A stretch of DNA of 64,000 bases from Candidatus Gordonibacter avicola (GTDB lineage: Bacteria; Actinomycetota; Coriobacteriia; Coriobacteriales; Eggerthellaceae), in contig DXGM01000035.1 in assembly GCA_019113915.1 (NCBI GenBank), forward strand, positions 124,001 to 188,000, read 5' to 3'. The notes under the pieces were generated by a model. It was not told the origin of the DNA and searched no databases. It saw nothing but the letters and a program-made list of their open reading frames with translations. Position numbers and translations under genes: made by a program. This document shows positions 52,447 to 61,583 of the stretch, one piece after another (position 1 is the first letter of the stretch; each line of letters starts with the position of its first letter).

Positions 52447-53523
52447 CTACGCTTGTGCAACCGTTTTCTTGACCGCACATTCAGCCGCCTTCTGTTTGAC
52501 GAGATCGGTCAGATCCGTCTTGCAGAATTGGCAACGAATGGAGCCAGCCTCGGCATTCGTGTTCATCTTCTTTCCGCAACCGGGACACACAACGGCAAAG
52601 TTTGCCGGTGTGGTGACCTTCGTGTTCATAGATGCGCGCAAACGGGCCCACTTCTTCTCAGCTTCGGCACGCTGGGCACGGGCTGTCTCGGCTGCCGTCG
52701 GGCGAGCACTTCGGTCGTCGGTAAACTGCAGGGCAATGTCTCCCACGTACCGATCAAGAACGCGCACGTCAACCGGCATCGACACGGCAGCGTAGCCGTC
52801 GGCGGTCACGTCGATACGATAGGAGTCAGCCTCCACCTGATCAAATTTGAAGTCGCCGAAATCGTCTGTCAGCATTTCTCGCACGGTACCTTCCGCGGAG
52901 GTCAGTCGCACGCATGCTCCGACAACCACCTCTTCCACCTCGGGGTCGAACACCAAACCTGCAACGAAACGCTTTGGGTAATTCAGGTAGTACACGCGCG
53001 GGCCGGCACCGTCGAGTTCGGCGAGCGTAGTTGCAGCGCTTAGATCAACCTCGCTTTCCTCGACGTAACGAAGCGCCTCGGTTGGGCAGGCATCTACGCA
53101 GCGTGGAACTTCCCAACCGTTGTCCAGCAAGTGGGCACAACCCGTGCACTTCTGCGGCAGGTCGAGTTCCTCGTTGTAAAAAACGGCTCCCACCGGACAC
53201 GCGTCAACCAACTCGCGCTTGCCCTTGGCCTTGTCGGGGTCGATGATCACAAGGCCATCCTCACGGCGAAACACCGCCTCCGGAGCAGCCTTCATGCAAG
53301 CAGGATCTTCGCAGTGATTGCAGAGCCACGGAATGTATGACAACCGCACCACCGGAACTTGGCCGCGCTCTTTTTCTTTAACCTTCATCCAGAACTGGCC
53401 TGTCAGAGGCTGCTCCTGCGAATAGGGAGGCCAAGGCTGGCCGCAGTGCTCATCTTTGCACGCCACCTGGCAGTTGTGACAGCCGTTGCACTTGTCGATG
53501 TCGACAACAAATACTTTACTCAT
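52447..53523 (-). CDS. Molybdoenzyme iron-sulfur beta subunit 3 with fused zinc ribbon
   Basis: 358 residues, about 85 longer than beta 1 and beta 2. Residues 1-180 carry three [4Fe-4S] clusters (CNGCHNCQVAC, CNHCEDPAC, CPVGAVFYN, CTGCAH, CVDAC). Residues about 190-275 are the transthyretin-like domain. After a charged linker (TARAQRAEAEKKWARLRA), a C-terminal zinc ribbon (CPGCGKK, CQFC; about 315-340) is unique to this copy. It probably fixes in one chain the function that copy 1 supplies as a separate zinc-ribbon protein. It starts three bases after the alpha 3 stop. Confidence 0.87.
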   Translation of the reverse strand: MSKVFVVDIDKCNGCHNCQVACKDEHCGQPWPPYSQEQPLTGQFWMKVKEKERGQVPVVRLSYIPWLCNHCEDPACMKAAPEAVFRREDGLVIIDPDKAKGKRELVDACPVGAVFYNEELDLPQKCTGCAHLLDNGWEVPRCVDACPTEALRYVEESEVDLSAATTLAELDGAGPRVYYLNYPKRFVAGLVFDPEVEEVVVGACVRLTSAEGTVREMLTDDFGDFKFDQVEADSYRIDVTADGYAAVSMPVDVRVLDRYVGDIALQFTDDRSARPTAAETARAQRAEAEKKWARLRASMNTKVTTPANFAVVCPGCGKKMNTNAEAGSIRCQFCKTDLTDLVKQKAAECAVKKTVAQA

Positions 53524-53526
53524 GCT

Positions 53527-56136
53527 CTATTCTCCTTTGACCAGATACGCTTCGGGAATTAGGCCCGTGGCGGGATCGTAGTCTCGCGCGAATTCTTCGG
53601 GGTAGCGCCGAGCCAACTCGAGCACGTCAACCTTCTCAATGCCCACAAGGAAGCTGTTGGTCACTTCTCCCGCGCAGTTTTCTGACGTGGTCTCAGGCGT
53701 ACAGATAAGATTATTTGCACCTCCGCGATCAAGACCCTTGCGCCCGCCAACAATAGCGTCGATACGCGAGCCATGGTCTTGGTACAGCACGCCAGGACGA
53801 ATCCGCTCGGTCACATGCGCGGCACCAAGCACCTCCCCGCGCTCGTTAAACAGTTTCACCACGTCATGGTGCTTAATGCCCAGGCGCTCGGCATCTACCG
53901 GATTGATCCAGACAGGTTCATACTTGTACCCGTCAGGCCCGGTGATCTTGCAGGTATCAATCTCGCGGAGCCAGGGTACGTCGTCGAGGTTCGCATGAAC
54001 GCGCCAACGGGGATGGTTCGACATGAGCGGGAACGGGTACATCTTCGCCCGATCAGACGTGATGCGCTCGTGATGGCGATCCGTTTCCTCAATCCACTGC
54101 GGATAGGGCGCGCGTACCTTGTCATCGGGGAAGTACGAGGCCAGCACCGTGGAATAGTACTCAAGCTTGCCTGTTGGCGTGTCAAGAGGGTTGCCCACCG
54201 GGTCATCATGGAAAGCGATAAGGCCCGCAGGTTCGTCCTCCCAGCCCTCCACCACAGGCGAACACCAGAACCGCTGCTCTTTGAGTTCGTCGTAGGTGAT
54301 ACGGTCGGCAACGCCGCTCTCTTCGAAGCCTTTGCGTAAGCACGCTTCACAATCCAGTCCATCGGTATAGCGCTCGAGCAGCCCCTCGTACACACCTCCG
54401 TACTGCTCCAATTTGCGGGCAACTTCGCACACAGTTTCGTATTCAGACTTTGCCTCGCCCACGCGATCGACCGCCTGTTCCTCAAGGTAGATCATCGCTG
54501 TTTGGCCGTTGTAATTGTCGCCGCTCAGGTCGGGGCACTCCATCATGGTAGCCGTGGGCAAGATGATATCGGCGAACAGGGTGTCATTCTCCATCCAGGG
54601 GTGCTGCATGACAATGCACTCCACATTCGGAGAGCGCAGCGCCTCTTCGAATTCGAAACCACCGTTCCAGCACGTCGACCAGCAGGGGGCATCCGACCAG
54701 ATCATCTTCACGCCCTCGTGGCCAGGCAGGGGGAATTGAAACTTCTGGAGCTGATCCTCTTTCGAGTAGCCAGCAGCCGTGTGGCCATACCATTCAACCG
54801 TTGGGTTCAAAATAGCCTGCGGCAGCTTCGTCTTAGCGATAAACGACTCGCCCATATCCATATCGAAACCGTGATATACACTCTCGGTGGTTGGATACAC
54901 CTCGCTGCGCGGAACCGGACTTTTGCTGGGCAGGTTGAACAGCGTCCACTCGATGAACTGGAACTGGTTGGCGCCAGGCTTGCCTAGTGCCTGCATGCCC
55001 AAAAGCGCCACTTCCAAACGCGCCGGCTCATGCGAGAAACAGGAGCGAATATAGCCGCCGCCGTTACAGTGCCCGATAGATACGTTCGACTTTGCCCAGT
55101 AGCGTGCAAGCGCCTTGATGGTATACGCCTTTACACCGCACTTCGCCTCAGCCCACTTTGGTGTCTTTGGCGTACCGTCTTCCAAGTTGCCCAGCACGTA
55201 CTGCTCGAACCAATCGAAGCCGTCGGCATGGGTGGACAAGTACTCTTTGTCGTAGAGGTCCTCGGTCAGCCACACATACGCAATGGCCAGCTGAAGAGCC
55301 GCGTCGGTATTAGGAATGACAGGAATCCACTTGTCGGCGTGCACGGCATTCGTATAGTTCACGTCCGGGCAAATGAAGATAGACTTCACACCAATCTCGT
55401 TGAACCAGTAGCACATGCGCGAGGGAAGCTGACCGCCCCACCCCCACGGTGTGGTCTCAGGATCAGCACCCCAGAACAGCACTGCGTCGCCGTGTTTCGT
55501 GATGTCCTGGAAGACACCGCTTTGGTATACGTTCTGACCAACGGGATCCATGCCCCAGATCCACTTGGCTCCCCAGTACCAACCTTCCCAGCTGTCGGCG
55601 TTGCGTGCCTGAATCGTGCACCCACCCACAAGATTCAAAAGCGCTATCTGGCAGCCGTGCGACCCGCCGTAGTTCTTCGCCTCGCCGTGGCCTTCACCCT
55701 GACAATAGACAGAGTAGGGGCCATACGTCTCGTGGATGCGTTGTAGTTCAGCGGCGACCAAACTGGTAGCCTCATCCCAGCTGATACGCTCATATTTTGA
55801 GATGCCGCGGTTCTGCGGATTGCGCTCGCCGTTTGGATCCCAATCCACTCGTTTCATAGGATAGGGAATGCGATTCGGTGAGTACGTGCGCGTCTTGTAA
55901 GCCAAGCTGATGGGGGGCAGCAGTGTTTTGAAGCCGGGGTCGAACACGTGCCCATCCTTTTCGAGCGACCACATACGCAGTTCATCACGCGTGTAATGCT
56001 CGTCGAAGTGTACGGGCCTGATGCGGACAATCTTCCCGTCTTTCACGTCAACGTCTGCGGCGTTTGACGACAGCCCGAACCCGCAGAACCCAAGACTTTT
56101 CGTTGTTGTACGGTCGGCTATAGTTATCTTTGCCAT
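53527..56136 (-). CDS. Bis-MGD molybdoenzyme alpha subunit 3 (transhydroxylase / catechol dehydroxylase type)
   Basis: 869-residue catalytic subunit, paralogous to alpha 1 and alpha 2 and close in length to transhydroxylase. It has NADSWEGWYWG with S182 as predicted molybdenum ligand. There is no N-terminal cluster motif and no signal peptide. AAGGAGAAACC precedes the ATG. It lies 34 bp downstream of the MFS gene in a five-gene operon. The substrate is probably aromatic and hydroxylated (family inference); nothing in the sequence identifies it. Confidence 0.87.
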   Translation of the reverse strand: MAKITIADRTTTKSLGFCGFGLSSNAADVDVKDGKIVRIRPVHFDEHYTRDELRMWSLEKDGHVFDPGFKTLLPPISLAYKTRTYSPNRIPYPMKRVDWDPNGERNPQNRGISKYERISWDEATSLVAAELQRIHETYGPYSVYCQGEGHGEAKNYGGSHGCQIALLNLVGGCTIQARNADSWEGWYWGAKWIWGMDPVGQNVYQSGVFQDITKHGDAVLFWGADPETTPWGWGGQLPSRMCYWFNEIGVKSIFICPDVNYTNAVHADKWIPVIPNTDAALQLAIAYVWLTEDLYDKEYLSTHADGFDWFEQYVLGNLEDGTPKTPKWAEAKCGVKAYTIKALARYWAKSNVSIGHCNGGGYIRSCFSHEPARLEVALLGMQALGKPGANQFQFIEWTLFNLPSKSPVPRSEVYPTTESVYHGFDMDMGESFIAKTKLPQAILNPTVEWYGHTAAGYSKEDQLQKFQFPLPGHEGVKMIWSDAPCWSTCWNGGFEFEEALRSPNVECIVMQHPWMENDTLFADIILPTATMMECPDLSGDNYNGQTAMIYLEEQAVDRVGEAKSEYETVCEVARKLEQYGGVYEGLLERYTDGLDCEACLRKGFEESGVADRITYDELKEQRFWCSPVVEGWEDEPAGLIAFHDDPVGNPLDTPTGKLEYYSTVLASYFPDDKVRAPYPQWIEETDRHHERITSDRAKMYPFPLMSNHPRWRVHANLDDVPWLREIDTCKITGPDGYKYEPVWINPVDAERLGIKHHDVVKLFNERGEVLGAAHVTERIRPGVLYQDHGSRIDAIVGGRKGLDRGGANNLICTPETTSENCAGEVTNSFLVGIEKVDVLELARRYPEEFARDYDPATGLIPEAYLVKGE

Positions 56137-56170
56137 AAGGTTTCTCCTTCTTGTAAGGTAGTGCGCGCAG

Positions 56171-57409
56171 CTATGCGGAGCGCGATACCGCTTCCAGTTC
56201 GGCTTCCTCTTCTTGATGAATCTTGCCTTTCAATCCTAGCTCGGGCGCCAGCATCATGGTGACGCCAGCCAAGATGACAGCCACACCGCAGTACACGAAG
56301 AACAGCGCCATATCACCGCCGCACAGCGGCGTAAGGATGAACGAAGGAATGATGAACGCGGCCAGATTTTGGAAGAATGTCTGAATACCGCCAGCCGTGC
56401 CCATGTACTCTGGCTTGATAGTGGGTATCATTCCGACGGAGCCCTTGATGAGCGCCACGTTTCCCCACGTCACGAACGCACCAATAAGGAAGAGCGGCAG
56501 ACTGTAGTCGCCAACGGGCGCAACCCATGCTGCAATGAGCAGGGCGCTTCCCAAGAAGGAAGACACGGCCATGACGGGCTTAATACGCTTGATGAAATCA
56601 GCCACAGGACCAATGATCCAGTTTGAGGGCATGCCGCACAAATTGATGAGCGATGCCCATGCTGCCGCAGTCACAGGATCCAAGCCTTTACCTTGCAGGG
56701 CGATGGGCACATTGCCGGCGTATGAGGCGGAGGCCGTCATGGAAAACACCATGGCAAGGCTCACCAATAAGAGCGTTTTGTTGCTGAGCACAGACTTCAC
56801 GGCCGTCATGCTGTACTCGTCCTTCATAACCTCGACACCCTTCGGCATGCGCGCAAACGCAAACCAAATGATGCATGCCACGGCGAACACGACCGATGCT
56901 CCCGTGAATGCCGGCCCAAGGTCAGGCACCTGAGAGGCCACTCCCATTGCTACCGTTACGCCAACACCAGCGCCTGACACATACAGCGTCATAGCGGTAG
57001 TGACCTGCTTCTCACTAAACCATGCACGCAAGAACTTGACCGAGTTCGCATTCATGCCGGCCAGGCCAATGCCCATGGCGAAGCAGCTTGCATACAGTGG
57101 CCAGAAGTCCGTGCAGAAGATACGAGCGATGGACGCCACAAGTGAAATAACCATGCCGATACCCAGCACCTTGGTAACGCCGTACCGGTCGGCGAGCATC
57201 CCCATAGGAATAGAGAAGATGGCGCCGGTCAAGAAGCTGATCATGGTAAGCTGCACGAACAACTCCTGCGGGACGCCCCATTCGCCTATAAACACAGACG
57301 CGTAGGCACCCGGAATCATGAGTGCTCCCATGAGCGACGCATGCATGAGCCCGATACAAATAACAGCTATCCAACGCTTGGGCGAGAGTGCCTGTTCGTT
57401 CCCTTTCAT
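56171..57409 (-). CDS. MFS transporter of the molybdoenzyme 3/5 operon
   Basis: 412-residue major facilitator with about 12 membrane segments. The loop after segment two has GMLADRYGVTKVLGIG, the MFS signature. It resembles the nitrate/oxalate-formate side of MFS more than sugar carriers, but this is an impression. Encoded between the ferredoxin and alpha 3 genes on the same strand, it probably carries the substrate of one of the two enzymes. GGAGG-type site before the ATG. Confidence 0.85.
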   Translation of the reverse strand: MKGNEQALSPKRWIAVICIGLMHASLMGALMIPGAYASVFIGEWGVPQELFVQLTMISFLTGAIFSIPMGMLADRYGVTKVLGIGMVISLVASIARIFCTDFWPLYASCFAMGIGLAGMNANSVKFLRAWFSEKQVTTAMTLYVSGAGVGVTVAMGVASQVPDLGPAFTGASVVFAVACIIWFAFARMPKGVEVMKDEYSMTAVKSVLSNKTLLLVSLAMVFSMTASASYAGNVPIALQGKGLDPVTAAAWASLINLCGMPSNWIIGPVADFIKRIKPVMAVSSFLGSALLIAAWVAPVGDYSLPLFLIGAFVTWGNVALIKGSVGMIPTIKPEYMGTAGGIQTFFQNLAAFIIPSFILTPLCGGDMALFFVYCGVAVILAGVTMMLAPELGLKGKIHQEEEAELEAVSRSA

Positions 57410-57485
57410 GGAAAACCTCCTTGTTGTGTTTGCGTTTCACGCGCGGGCGGCACGCGAGGTGCGTACCGCCTGATGACGCAGGGGC

Positions 57486-57818
57486 TTAGGGAAGGAAGAT
57501 GACCGCCTTCTCGCCGATCTCGTCGGCAACCTTCGCCAGGTCTTCAAGTGTGCCGTAGCGCATGACTTTTGCCTGGCAGTGCTGCACGCACGAAGGCTCT
57601 TTACCCTGAGCCATACGATCTGCGCACAGGTCGCAGAGCTCGGTCGGCACGGGCACACAGTTCCAGTGCCATGTTCCGTCAGGCAGCTGCCACGGGCCGT
57701 CTTCGGCCACCTTGATTCCCCATTTGCCCAGAGGGATGTCGTGCTCGTTCTTGCAGGCAATCTCGCACGAGTGACACCCGGAGCAGTATCGGTAGTCGAT
57801 CAGTAGTCCGTTTTTCAT
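57486..57818 (-). CDS. Two-cluster ferredoxin subunit of molybdoenzyme 5
   Basis: 110-residue protein with eight cluster cysteines (CSGCHSCEIAC; CDLC...CVQHC). It is homologous to the protein at 19315 and has the same position after an acetylene-hydratase-like molybdoenzyme. It is the minimal electron-transfer partner, without a membrane anchor. The ATG follows GGGGAGGAA, 15 bp past the preceding stop. Confidence 0.84.
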   Translation of the reverse strand: MKNGLLIDYRYCSGCHSCEIACKNEHDIPLGKWGIKVAEDGPWQLPDGTWHWNCVPVPTELCDLCADRMAQGKEPSCVQHCQAKVMRYGTLEDLAKVADEIGEKAVIFLP

Positions 57819-57833
57819 GGCTGTTCCTCCCCT

Positions 57834-60092
57834 CTATTCGTCCGTCACTTTGTAGATGGCGCAGATATGGCACTTGAAGGTGTTGCCGAAGCCCAGCTTG
57901 CCAATAACCTTGTGCGGCATGATCATGTTTATGTTGGATTGCCGGAATCCAAAGAGGTTTGGTTCCTCGCCGTCCTGTTCGGGGAACCACCAGCCATGAT
58001 GAGCATGCACCACACGCTCATGGATGCCCTCAGTGAGATGCGCGACCTGCTTCACGCGGCCGTTCTGATTCTCTATCCACACCCAGTCGCCCTCAGCGAT
58101 TCCGAGACGAGCGGCCGCAACGGGGTTAATTTCCACCGTCGGCTGTGGATCAATTTCGCGGAGACGATCAATCTGGCGGTGCTCGGAGTGGAACGACGTA
58201 TACTTACGGCCTCCCGTTGTCAGCACGAAGGGGTATTGTTCAAACAGCTCGGGCGTGGAGTACGGGCTGAACGGTGGTTCCTGGAAGTAGGGCAGCGGGT
58301 CGTCACCAAACTGCTGGTAGGCGGTCGACCACAGCTCAATACGCCCAGTCTGTGTCATATAGCCTGGCTGACCATCGAAGCGCATGAGACCCTTCTCACA
58401 CTTGCGGTACGTTTCCTCAGGCTGCACAACTACGTGCTCGCGAAGTTCCTCCCACGTCATATCTCCAGGCACTTCAACCTGCGTCATGTAGTCCTCCATG
58501 CTGGCGAACTGCTTCCAGTAATCGGGAAACATACGCTCGCCAATGCGCATCATGAACTCGAGGTCACTCACACCCTCAACAACGTCAACTGCCTTGTTGC
58601 ACGCACCCTCGAACGCCACGTTGAAGCCGTAGTGCGATTCGACGAGCGTGTTATGTTCGGCGAACGTCTTAAGGGGAAACACCAGGTCACACAAGGCCAT
58701 AGTGGTGGGATTATGGAACAATTCGGTGGCAACACAAAACTCGAAGCTCTCCTTCATGGCTTCAAGCCAGCGCTCCTGCGCGGCCGTGATAGCACCGCCC
58801 ACTAGGTTCGAACTCTGGAACACGCCCATGCGCAAACGGTAGGGCTGCTGCGTCTCAAGCGTGTCCAGCACCGAGTCCGGATGGTTCGTGGACATGAGTT
58901 GACACACGAAGGGAAATTCAGCGGCACCGATACGCTTCTCGAACAGCTCCGGCGTAACCGTGCCTGCCTCCATAGCACGATTGATCATGTCAACATTTGT
59001 GTCATCCTCAATGGGGAGGCCCAACGTGTTGCCTCCAGGAACGTCAAGGTTATCGGTGATGGCCATGAGTGCCAGCAAAGCCTGACCTACCTGGATGCCG
59101 TTTGGATTCTGGTCGACAGAAAGACCCCACCCGATGGCGCTATGTTTGCTCGTGGCGTACCTGCGTGCGGCCTCAACAATGAGGTCCTCATCTACCCAAG
59201 TAATTTCGGCAACTTTCGCTGGAGGGTACTCTTTCACGCGTTCGGCCAATTCGGCGAAGCCATAGCACCACTTATCCACAGCGTCATGATCGTACAAATC
59301 TTCGGTGATGATGACGTTGAGCAGGCCGAGGGCGAGCGCTGCGTCGGTCCCCGGGCGCACTTGCAGATTGATCTCGGCACGCGTCCCGAGCCAGGTAATG
59401 CGCGGGTCAACACAGATAAGCTTCGTGCCACAGTTCTTCATGAGATCAATGACCGCATGACCCCACAGGCCGTCAGCGTTTGATTTCAGCGGCTCCTTTC
59501 CCCACAGCATGATATATTTGGGCGCTTCCCAACCAGGATGGTTGTAGCGGTCGGGGTAGCGGGCCGCATAGTCAATCTCCGGGTAGCCGCCGCCCATGAG
59601 GTAGGCCATTGACGAAACGCGCGGCGCGTAGCATGCCCAACCGCTCTGGGCATAACAGGCGTTAGGCGTGCCAAAGCCCATGAACGCCAGTTCGTTGTGG
59701 TACTTCGTTGCCTCGCGACCCGTGCCACAAAACACAACAATGGACTCGGGACCGTACGTTTCGCTAAAGTAGCGAGTTTTTTCTTCCAAGAGGTCGAACG
59801 CCTCATCGAGCGCAATGCGCTCCCACGCGTCTTTGCCGCGGTCCTTCGGGTCACGCTTGAGGGGATACATTATGCGATCACGGTGATACATGACATCTTT
59901 AAGCGCCAGGCACCGTGGACACAGCGCACCCCTCGTGATCGGATGCTCGGGATCGCCCTCTACCTGCACAACCTTGCCATCCTTAACGTGCAACTGGATA
60001 CCACACCCTACCGGATGACACCCCGGAGGCGACCAAGCGCAGGTTCGAACGATTGTCTCACCGTTCTCTTCACGTTTCCATGGCTTACCCAT
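57834..60092 (-). CDS. Acetylene-hydratase-like bis-MGD molybdoenzyme (molybdoenzyme 5)
   Basis: 752-residue catalytic subunit, paralog of molybdoenzyme 4. N-terminal cysteines (C25, C30, C58, C61) can form a [4Fe-4S] cluster with atypical spacing. GWACYAPRVS supplies the probable cysteine ligand of molybdenum. No signal peptide. It is the first gene of the five-gene operon; the TetR-type dyad at 60293 is about 200 bp upstream. The reaction is unknown. Confidence 0.83.
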   Translation of the reverse strand: MGKPWKREENGETIVRTCAWSPPGCHPVGCGIQLHVKDGKVVQVEGDPEHPITRGALCPRCLALKDVMYHRDRIMYPLKRDPKDRGKDAWERIALDEAFDLLEEKTRYFSETYGPESIVVFCGTGREATKYHNELAFMGFGTPNACYAQSGWACYAPRVSSMAYLMGGGYPEIDYAARYPDRYNHPGWEAPKYIMLWGKEPLKSNADGLWGHAVIDLMKNCGTKLICVDPRITWLGTRAEINLQVRPGTDAALALGLLNVIITEDLYDHDAVDKWCYGFAELAERVKEYPPAKVAEITWVDEDLIVEAARRYATSKHSAIGWGLSVDQNPNGIQVGQALLALMAITDNLDVPGGNTLGLPIEDDTNVDMINRAMEAGTVTPELFEKRIGAAEFPFVCQLMSTNHPDSVLDTLETQQPYRLRMGVFQSSNLVGGAITAAQERWLEAMKESFEFCVATELFHNPTTMALCDLVFPLKTFAEHNTLVESHYGFNVAFEGACNKAVDVVEGVSDLEFMMRIGERMFPDYWKQFASMEDYMTQVEVPGDMTWEELREHVVVQPEETYRKCEKGLMRFDGQPGYMTQTGRIELWSTAYQQFGDDPLPYFQEPPFSPYSTPELFEQYPFVLTTGGRKYTSFHSEHRQIDRLREIDPQPTVEINPVAAARLGIAEGDWVWIENQNGRVKQVAHLTEGIHERVVHAHHGWWFPEQDGEEPNLFGFRQSNINMIMPHKVIGKLGFGNTFKCHICAIYKVTDE

Positions 60093-60406
60093 ACGCTCAC
60101 TTCCCTTCTTCTCGGTCCTCGTCTAAAACAGACGCGACCCCGTGGGAAGGACCTCCCGCCTCGTCATGCGAATCCGAGATGCCGATCGCGTCCTGAGGAC
60201 GATGATAGAGAGGGGGAAATGGGCTCGTCGACCAACAGTCGCTCAGGCTTATACAAGGCCATAAGTCGATGGATAACCACTGTCAGAAGCGATTGCACAA
60301 TTCAGCCCGATTGTGCAAAGTCTTGGTCAGTTTCTGCGGGCGAAATACCAACGCCGAGATCTACTATTTGAGAGGCGGAAGAGGATGGACACGAAGGAGG
60401 GATAAC
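60093..60406. other. Divergent promoter region of molybdoenzyme 5 and the Cys-rich protein
   Basis: 314 bp with the TetR-type dyad at 60293-60318. No gene and no other clear repeat were seen. Confidence 0.5.
60293..60318. promoter_or_regulatory. Dyad TTGCACAA-N10-TTGTGCAA, candidate TetR operator
   Basis: Perfect 8-bp inverted repeat with the same arms and the same 10-bp spacing as 51568-51595. It lies between divergent genes at 60092 and 60407, so it can control both. Confidence 0.6.
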
Positions 60407-60682
60407 ATGCCCGGATCAATGCACGTATGCAACCCGTATTGCGGACGCTGCAAGCCGCCCAAGGAGCCGCTGCGCGTATGTCCCACCTGCGGTGCATACG
60501 ACGATTCCGAACACAGCGAACACGGAACCTGCAAAGAGTGCGGAGGCATACTGCCCCCTCGCGTGCTGCCGCAACCCCTGCTCTGCAAGCGCATCAACCA
60601 GATGTGCGCCCGCCCCTGCAAGCAGGGCGAAAAACCTCCGCGGACACCGGTGGCGTCCTGTCGTTATCACACGCCTCTGTGA
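60407..60682 (+). CDS. Small cysteine-rich (zinc-ribbon-like) protein
   Basis: 91-residue protein with twelve cysteines, including CNPYCGRC, CPTCG, CKECGG and CARPC, likely to bind zinc. The ATG follows AAGGAGG with good spacing; longer in-frame starts are not supported. It is divergent from molybdoenzyme 5 and shares its dyad. It differs from the MCFRP proteins but is a third cysteine-ribbon protein in molybdoenzyme surroundings. Family not recognised. Confidence 0.65.
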   Translation: MPGSMHVCNPYCGRCKPPKEPLRVCPTCGAYDDSEHSEHGTCKECGGILPPRVLPQPLLCKRINQMCARPCKQGEKPPRTPVASCRYHTPL

Positions 60683-60719
60683 TCAGGTTTTGCACGTTTT
60701 GGTTCGCGCCAGCTTGGAT

Positions 60720-61424
60720 TCACTTGCGGCTCGGGAGAGCGCGGCGCACGGCGCGGGCGCAGATGACGGCGGCGATAGCTTTCAGCAGATCAGGGATGGC
60801 GAAGGGGGCGATGGTGACTGCGGCGGCGGCCGCGAGATCGATGCCAGCGACGAGGGCGTATTGGAAGCAGCCGCACGCGTAGGTTATCGCGATAAACACC
60901 AGGCAGCCGGCCAGGTCAATGGCGAAGGCTGTGGGGGCTGTGAGTGCGGTGCGCGTTTTGCGCGGGGATGCGCCTGTTGAAGAGGTTTCTTCCGCACGGC
61001 TGGCCAGCGTGCGCAACACCTGCAACACCAGCAAAGCTGCAGCCGCACCCACCAAGTAGCCCCACAGATAGCCGCCGGTGGGGCCCACCAGCATTCCTAT
61101 GCCGCCGCGCATGCCCGAGAACATGGGCAGGCCTGCGGCCCCCAGCGCCAGATAGCCGGCAATGGCCGCGAGACACTGCTTGGGCGTGAGCACCAGCAAA
61201 GCAAACATGAGCGCGAACATCTGCAACGTCAGCAGAACAGGGCCAAGCGGAATGGCAACCCACGCTGACACCCCCATGAGCGCAATGGTGAGCCCCGCAA
61301 AGGCAATCGAGCGTGTACGAGAGCGTGTCGTCGCTCGCGCACCAGTGCGCCGGCCGCTCGCGACCGCTTGCCCGCCAGCACCGCCCGCGCCTTTCACCTG
61401 CTGTTCCCCACCTTGATCTGCCAT
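60720..61424 (-). CDS. bioY: BioY biotin transporter (ECF S-component)
   Basis: 234-residue membrane protein of the BioY family with about six segments. Landmarks are GPVLLTLQMFALMFALLVLTPKQ, GLPMFSGMRGGIGMLVGPTGGYLWG and the C-terminal IAPFAIPDLLKAIAAVICARAVRR. The first 30 residues are Gly/Ala/Arg-rich and cytoplasmic; a later start is possible. The EcfAAT energising module is not in the window. A biotin-protein ligase gene lies nearby, which supports the biotin link. Confidence 0.9.
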   Translation of the reverse strand: MADQGGEQQVKGAGGAGGQAVASGRRTGARATTRSRTRSIAFAGLTIALMGVSAWVAIPLGPVLLTLQMFALMFALLVLTPKQCLAAIAGYLALGAAGLPMFSGMRGGIGMLVGPTGGYLWGYLVGAAAALLVLQVLRTLASRAEETSSTGASPRKTRTALTAPTAFAIDLAGCLVFIAITYACGCFQYALVAGIDLAAAAAVTIAPFAIPDLLKAIAAVICARAVRRALPSRK

Positions 61425-61583
61425 TATTCGCCTTGCCTTTCCGCTGAGAGCATATGCCCACTCGTTTGCAACAGCGGAAAGCCTACCGCAGCAAGCACTA
61501 ATTGTCCCACGGCGGCGTCACGCAGGGTGACAATCAAAGGCGCGGTAGCCTACCAGCAGACGCGCCCGCAAGCAGGTTCGGCG

